Source of the DNA: Notolepis coatsorum
Lineage: Eukaryota > Chordata > Actinopteri > Aulopiformes > Paralepididae
Reading direction: 5' to 3'
DNA length: 64,000 nt
NCBI GenBank assembly: GCA_963971535.1
Contig: OZ020588.1
Span: forward strand, 126,434,264 to 126,498,263
Shown here: positions 57,982 to 64,000 of the stretch, in pieces
Layout: every line of letters begins with the position of its first letter
Position numbering within the stretch: the stretch's first letter is position 1
The notes under the pieces: generated by a model
Seen by the model: only the letters and a program-made list of their open reading frames with translations
Told to the model about the DNA's origin: nothing
Database searches by the model: none
Translations under genes and position numbers: made by a program

Positions 57982-60899
57982 TAAACCAACTGTATTAAAG
58001 ATTTTAACAATCTAAAACAAGCATAAACACAATCTCAAAATAATTCTACTCTAAACAGATTTAAAATCACAATATTTATGCATATTACAAATATAAGCAT
58101 CTCTATCAAACGCCACTCGTTAGAAATAAAACATTATTAGTGGTTAGTTCCAATCATGCTAAGATTCAAAAACTGTAAACAGGATTTTCTGGGATGTTAA
58201 CTCTGTATATAATTGACATATGATTCTAATGCAGATGTGTTAACTAAATATAATGCAAGCAATATGTCTTTTTCAGTGTAGAGCGTTTTCCCAACTCAGC
58301 CTGTAGCTTCCCTCAAACCCCACTCGGTCAAGACTATACACTTGTATAACATACTATTGCCCAGTTTTACAGGTCCAATGTGTATATGTATGTGCCTATT
58401 CATTAATGATACCCCAAGTAGCTAAGTTGTGAACCTTAACTAGATCCAAACAATGTATCCATCAAACCATTTCACCTTAACAGACTCACTGCCCTGTCTG
58501 CAGCCTACACCCTTATTAAATTCCTCCCCTTGTTTACACAAAACTTGCAGCAACATAACCAAAACCACTCCCAGATCATTGTTTACAACACAAAGCAAAA
58601 ATACAAACCACTTACCAATCTCGTTTACCAGAGCTGCACACATTTATCTCCTCCGCCATTAGACAACGGAACAAGACGATAAAAAACTACAACTAAAATG
58701 GTCGCTACGGGGCTTCCCTTCAAAAATCCGGTCACGTGTCCAACAATGGCCGCTACGGTACTTCCTGTAAATATGGAAGCCGTGCTCTGCTATCCCGCCG
58801 CTGGCGGACACAAGTTGCATAATGCTACAGCTTCCACACAAAACAATGTCAACTGTCTCCAGTATAACGCAATCCTACATCACACGCAGTACAAAATATA
58901 ATAACGTACGTTCATACAACACGAAAAGAATCATCCGTACCCTGCCCCTCAGCATTGTTAGCACAGTTTAGCTCAATAGCCCTGTTAGCTTTAGCTTAGC
59001 ACAGGTAGCTTAGCTTAGCTTAGCTCTGATAGCCAGCTCTCCGTTCCTCGCCCAGGGCCATACAATATTACAACCGAAGCGTCCTACTTGTGCAAACAAC
59101 TCCCAATCAACATTGTTATTAAAAAATCGCTCCACTCACCTATATCCCATAATTCCCCGTCACCACACCGCTTCTAATCATAACATTGCACGAGCCTTTA
59201 TCACGGCGTTATCCCCCTAAACGCTCATACCAGCTAAGTAACTAACCAGCCTGATATGAGGTTCAAGATCCGCGCATCCATTCAGTTCAACGCTACCCGG
59301 ACGGATAAAAGTTACACGCGCATCCCCCATGAGAACCATAATAACAGTACCCTTGTAAAATCATACATACACGCAGTCATTCATAAGTACTAAACCCCAG
59401 CTAACATGTTCACACACAGTCAATCACCCATTCATAAGTGCTCACCTTTTTCATTCAAACGTCCAACAGCAACAACAACATCCCCTCTTTTTACTCCTCT
59501 CAGCCGGCCGGCCATAACTCCACACACATCTACGAGCCGTACAATTTAGCGGTCTTAGACACCTCAGGCAAATCGGTCCTTTTGCAGGATAACTTGCAGA
59601 AAAATGTGAACCACAAGGGAATTCGGACGTGAACCCAGACGTCATATTTCCATTCCATTTACCATCGTTTGTAAGCTGTATATTGCTCGTATGCAGCCCA
59701 CAACGTCCAATAATTTTGTTTCCATTTCTCCCTCAGTTATATACCGTTCCCCTCCTTTGAGCAAAATGCAAAGCAGGGTCAAAAACACTATTATATGCAC
59801 CACTCGGTGACACACATAATAGCAAGCCATTTACCTGATTCTAAATGTCAGACAATACCGTCGCTTCTTATACGCCCAGCGGCACTCGATTAACCCAATA
59901 ATTGTAATTCCCTCGGCACCATCCTATTTCGTCTCGACTCTACTGACCAGTGTCCAACAGAAGGCATGTAACAACATACTATTGCACCATGTCCCCCACC
60001 TCCCCCAGCCCGCCTGAGCCCAGCAGGAGAGAGAATTAGCGGGACATGGTCAAATTAAGTTCCTTCCATTAATACAACCATCATTAGGTGCAAGCCCGTC
60101 CGCCTCCTTCTCCAGGAGTTCGGACAGCCATCCTCATCTATTTGTTTTCGCCATCATTCTTGTCCAAACGCAGGCTTGATTTAGAACCCATTCACATCTA
60201 AATGTACCCTTCATAGCCCCGTATTGATTCACGACACGTTCAATGGCCGCAATTATCAAACAGTACTATAATCCCATGCTATTCCCTAATCCATACTGTA
60301 GCACTTCCACACAATATTGGCTTGTATTTACTAACCAAGTCCCTTTCTTTCCTCTCTTTCAACGGCGCTTCCAACCTCTTCTTGAAAGCACGGTCCTGGT
60401 CTACTATCTACTCTCCCATTCAGAAGCATGTTCCTGGTCTCTTAACTTCTGTGTCAGACACGGTCCTGGTCTCTTAACTTCTGTGCTCCTGTTTAGCAGC
60501 ATGGCTGAGCTTAACTTCTGTGCTTCTGTCTAGGATTGCGGTTGAGCTTAACTTAAACATCTGCGCTCCTCTTTAGATTCCCGTCCTCTCCCCCAAAGCC
60601 AGAGTCAATGTTGTGATTTTGACTACCTAACTTTGGCCGATACAGACTTAAACAATCTGGGAGCGCTGCTTTTTTCCTTAACATAATAGAACTCATCCCT
60701 GCCTTACCGTCCCACCCCCCTGTACGCTAAACAACATTCACGCTCTGGCCCCAACTGGTGGCTGCTGGCCCCGTTCCTCTCCTCCCAGACAGTAACCACC
60801 CTGCACTGTAAATCCCCAACCCCCGGCCCTTTTTCACTGCTTGCTCATATGTGAACAAATCAGAACGGGTCTTAAAACGGCACCATTTCTGTGGTATAT
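57982..60899. other. Interior of element D next to LTR B, no gene
   Basis: About 2.9 kb. 58690-58820 is GC-richer and has ATGGTCGCTACGG/ATGGCCGCTACGG twice. 58945-59035 has GCTTAGC repeats. 60385-60540 has short tandem CTTAACTTCTGTG units. No frame carries retroelement motifs. On minus, a TGGTGCCGTTTT starts four bases inside LTR B and might be a primer site, but I cannot assign a tRNA. Confidence 0.45.
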
Positions 60900-61942
60900 T
60901 CTTAATGAATATCTAAGGTTATTTTACAGTACAATGAGATTGCTATCTGGAAGGAGGAAAGAAGGTTCTCAATGATTCAAATGGTCTTTCTCTACTGATA
61001 GAGAAAATAACTGTTTAGGCCAGGCAAAAGAAGAACTATAGTTCAAACCCATTTATTTGCCTCGGCGGCTCAGAGTGAATTAAAAGGTTGCTTTTCACAT
61101 ACAAGGATTATCAGAGTACATTAACATGTTTGTCTTGTACAAAGGATCAACAAGGTTTGCATTCTCAAACCCCAACATGTACATACAACAGTCATTGTTA
61201 ACATCAATGAAAATAGAGAATCTACTATAAGCACTTTTCTCATGAGTAAGCCTGGTTTTTAAGATAAGCATCTAAATCTATATATCACAAACAGTGACTA
61301 CTCCATCCAGCTTACTTACATGAAAAATCAGCAGACAGCATTCTCTGGTGGGGGCGGGAGCCGCAGAACTCTGGGGTGTCTGGGCTCCTGAATTAACACT
61401 GTTTTGCTCTTAAATACTATAATTTCCCACCAATAGTAGCACATTTTAATAATACGTTTGGTCCAATCCGGTTGGTTCTTCTGTGGGGGCTGTCCCCAAT
61501 CTATCTCCTGGGTGGGTGTCTGCCTTCAGTAAACAGAGGAGGGTGTCTTTCTCAGTCCAGGGGGTATTCCACTTAACCATTTTACCAAGTCTCTAGTGTA
61601 TTATGAATTTCTCTTGTCCAGTATTATCACAGTTTTACTCTTGGCTTATATTTTGATATCAAACAGTGATAAAGAATAACTTGTTTTGTGAATTAGTTTC
61701 CATGACTATCATCCTGTGAATACATTCTGCTCTTCACAAGTCTGGGCTGGGCTGGTCTGCCCGCTGCACCCAGTGGGGGGCTATCACCATATTAACATAC
61801 AGTACTCAGTCACGTGTGGGGGTTGAGAATGGCTTTCTCTTGTAACGCCTATACTATTACCTTTGGCTGAGCCTGGCTTTTACATTATGATTCTCTAATT
61901 ATTCACACATATTAGTTATGAAATAATGTCAATGTTACCACA
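60900..61942 (-). mobile_element. Element D LTR B (5' LTR on minus)
   Basis: Uninterrupted 1043-bp copy, from TGTGGTATATTC to GTTACCACA, followed by GATA (61943-61946). It is the intact reference for the split LTR A. Confidence 0.85.
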
Positions 61943-61946
61943 GATA

Positions 61947-62624
61947 TTAGTCGCGCTACTGGATAAAAACACGCTGGTACCCTTGACAGTTAAAAAAAAG
62001 AAATCACTTTATTCATTCCAGATGTAGCTTATTTTTCCAATCATATTGTACTGAACAAAGATTAGCAACACATTTTCTTGCGGTGAATTCCTGCCTGAAC
62101 ATTCAAGACATGCTGTATTGCGTGGGGCTTTTAGAGAGGAAGATCCGTAGGACATCACAACGTCAATTCCTGAACGCAACCTATTTGATAGAGGAGAGAT
62201 TACACCCATGCAGCCTCGAGTGTCGTGTGCAGTGTAAACAAACATTGTTTATGAGAACACATCCAATGGGAACACAGTTTCTTGAGTCTGGCGTTGTTGT
62301 ACTTTATCTATTTAGTGTTACTTTTGGGAGTAGTGGGGGAGAAATGAATGAATGAAAATTGTTAAGTGGATGCAGACCAGAGAAAGACTTTCGTCTTGTT
62401 TACATCAGGGTCCCCCATTTTCAATTCATATCGACATTTATGACATACACAACATACATGACATTAGGAATTAATAAGAACGAGCCGCCTCGGAAGAAGA
62501 CTGGCTCTTCCGCTTCACAGCGCGGCAGCGGGCGATAAGGGGGGCGTGCTAGCCGCGGTCACGTGGGCTTAGTGGCCAATCAGAGGAACCCGGAAACCGA
62601 ACTGTGTTGTATTTGGCATAGACG
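61947..62624. other. No gene seen
   Basis: Right flank of element D. 62366-62410 is an inverted match to the element C leader (37098-37143). 62500-62620 is GC-richer. No coding landmarks. Confidence 0.4.
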
Positions 62625-63518
62625 CATCCCACACACCAGAGCGGGGTGGCAGAGAGGGAATGGCACACCCTTTTCAAAATGGCTAGGTGTAAGCTAGCAG
62701 ATAGTAACTTACCAAAGAGCCTGTGGCATTATGCGGTGCAAGAAGCCGCTTACACCAGAAACAGGTGCTTTAATAAGCACTCGGGCACTACCCCGTATAC
62801 AGCGCTGACAGGAAAGAAGTGTAATCTAGCCAGAATGCACAGATTTGGATCAGTGTGTTATGCGTACCTGCAGGACAGGGGAAAACCCAAGTCCAAGGAT
62901 GCAAAAGGATTTTTCATAGGACACGACAAAGGAAGCCCTGCTTTCCTAGTTTATCATCCCGGTAACAGGAGAGTGCAGAAACACATGCTAGTAAAGTTTG
63001 TCACGAAGACAACCTGTGAGAGCGAGACACAGACAGAGGAGTCAGAGCTGGACTCCAGAGCAAGGTGTGTAGAAACAGAGACACATCAACCCAGTGTACT
63101 TAGTACAGTCGTGCAGACAGACAGTCAGCAACCCCCAGAGGGCGATGCCGAGGAGCACCCGAGGGTGACGTCAAGTGCCCCAAGCAGTGGGAGGTATCCC
63201 TCAAGGGAACACAAACCCCCAAAATATCTGACAGACTCTGCCAGGAAAGGGAGTGACGAGGAGGACAGTACACCTACCCCCGTTGAGTACTACTACAGGG
63301 TAGCCAGTGGGGTAAACCCGACCTTTAAAGAGGCCACATTGTCCCCCGAAGAGGGCAGACATACAGTGGGAGGGAAATGGTTGTATTCAACCAAGTTACC
63401 AGAGGGCAGACAGACAGTGGGAGGGAAATGGTTGTATTCAATCCAGGAGGATATTGAAGGCCACGGCAAATACAAAGTATGGTTCGTAGAAAATCGCTTA
63501 AGTGCTGAAGGAGGGTAG
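62625..63518 (+). pseudogene. Copia integrase C-terminal half joined to RT start
   Basis: The frame is open upstream of the GTG at 62646 and reads HPTHQSGVAER, the Copia integrase landmark whose Glu is the third catalytic residue. The C-terminal integrase follows (FKMARCKLADSNLPKSLWHY, CFNKHSGTTPY, KGFFIGHDKGSPAFLVYHP), then a variable Ser/Glu/Pro-rich linker, then the first strand of RT (VGGKWLYS). A 51-bp in-frame duplication (63351-63401 and 63402-63440) doubles EGRHTVGGKWLYS-type sequence. The frame ends at 63518 before any RT catalytic motif, and Gag, protease and the first two integrase Asp are absent. A truncated relic of a fish Copia element. Confidence 0.85.
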
Positions 63519-63529
63519 CCCATATTTAA

Positions 63530-63805
63530 ATAATGAAGAAGAATTGCTTAAATGCTGAGGGAGAATACTCCAGGTTTAAATACAGGAGGAGTAGAATCCA
63601 GGTTTGAAAGTCTGACTAGAGACCATGTTTGAATACTGAAATGAGTCCTATGTTTGGTTCCACGTTTAGATAAAGAAATGGGTCCCATGTTTAAGTACAG
63701 AGGTGGATGAGTTACCATGTTTAAAATACTGAAATTAATCTTATGTTTAATCCCCTGTTTAAGTACAGAGGTGGGTGATTTACAATGTTTAAATACAAAG
63801 GTGAT
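63530..63805. repeat. Degenerate tandem repeat, GTTTAAATAC-type
   Basis: Words such as CATGTTTAAATACTGAAAT and GTTTAAGTACAGAGGTGG recur every 35-50 bases with much variation. Confidence 0.7.
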
Positions 63806-64000
63806 TCAATGGCTTTCAGTGCGACTTCCCTGCCCTCCCTCGGCCAGTCAGACCACAACCTTGTGAGGCTCGTATCCACATACACGCCTCTCATTAAGAG
63901 ACAGCCTCCGACCACCAGGTCTGTCCCACAGTGGTCTGACGACGTCGAGGAGGAGCTACAGGAGTGTTTCAGGTCGACAGACTGGGACATGTTTGAGAGG
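63802..64000 (+). pseudogene. LINE endonuclease C-terminal fragment, cut by window edge
   Basis: The frame reads SLPSLGQSDHNLVRLV, with the SDHN motif that closes the active site of apurinic-type endonucleases of non-LTR retrotransposons. The connecting segment found before RT in fish LINEs follows (RQPPTTRSVPQWSDDVEEEL, CFRSTDWDMFER). It continues past 64000, so RT may lie beyond. The 5' part is missing and abuts the tandem repeat. Confidence 0.75.

Larger units (their letters stand above)
27230..61942 (-). mobile_element. Outer LTR retroelement (element D) hosting nested insertions
   Basis: Two direct LTR copies, A (27230-31563, interrupted) and B (60900-61942), both begin TGTGGTA and end TACCACA on +. 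GATA flanks the pair on the outside (27226-27229 and 61943-61946), as expected if they are the ends of one insertion. On minus, CAAAGTGAGGAA (31564-31575) immediately precedes LTR A and fits a polypurine tract, so the element points left. After subtracting inserted elements, about 6 kb of interior remains with no gag or pol frame, so D is non-coding or decayed. A 4-bp duplication alone is weak evidence; the purine tract and the LTR pairing add to it. Confidence 0.6.

Noticed and set aside
57982..60899. Possible single-copy promoter or gene near 58690 (GGCCGCTACGG words)
   Set aside because: Only short frames, no splice structure, and the region is interior to the outer retroelement by its LTR boundaries.

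Overview
The window is non-coding, transposon-dense vertebrate chromosome, most likely from a ray-finned (teleost) fish. The evidence is the mix of element families: BEL/Pao and Copia LTR retrotransposons, L2-like LINEs, a LINE with a C-terminal restriction-like endonuclease (RLE), several hAT elements with perfect 8-bp target duplications, a tRNA-headed SINE, and very long (TG)n, (GA)n and (CACG)n microsatellites. I found no convincing single-copy host gene. Every long open frame belongs to a mobile element or to a simple repeat.

Layout. 1-2 kb: the 3' end of a BEL/Pao element on + (integrase, a 32/35-bp minisatellite, probable LTR). 2.2-6.8 kb: LINE 3' ends, a G-rich minisatellite, a MITE-like element and a 364-bp imperfect palindrome. 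7.1-10.5 kb: an RLE-type LINE split by a 2.8-kb inverted-repeat DNA element. 10.5-15.9 kb: microsatellites, a ~1-kb minisatellite with higher-order structure, and a hAT-like composite. 15.9-17.7 kb: an internally deleted Gypsy-like element on -. 18.4-20.6 kb: a hAT element inserted next to a Tc1-type transposase remnant, and another hAT end. 20.9-21.8 kb: a ~57-bp minisatellite. 22.2-24.0 kb: an L2-like LINE on -. 24.7-25.4 kb: the 5' end of an LTR element on - with a proline-tRNA primer site.

27.2-61.9 kb is the most striking part: a nested set of LTR retroelements. An outer element (27230-61942, 4-bp GATA repeats) contains element C (32562-47211, ATAAT repeats), whose right LTR contains a complete BEL/Pao element, BEL1 (37606-46724, GACAG repeats, 2036-codon frame on -). 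A second BEL/Pao element, BEL2 (49377-57976, CTATG repeats, 1911-codon frame on +), lies in the outer element. The outer left LTR was also hit by a hAT element (27490-30760, TCAACATG repeats) that itself carries a smaller hAT and a SINE. By eye, LTR divergence falls from outer to inner elements, which agrees with the nesting order. A 355-bp copy of BEL1 gag sits alone at 48447-48801 and looks like a templated repair insertion. BEL2 lacks reverse-transcriptase motif A, which is replaced in frame by a copy of its own downstream sequence, and it lacks the integrase C-terminus, so it must have moved with proteins supplied by a relative.

62.6-64 kb: a Copia integrase/RT fragment, then a LINE endonuclease fragment that runs off the window. 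All comparisons were made by eye. Percentages and boundaries should be read as approximate unless a target duplication fixes them.
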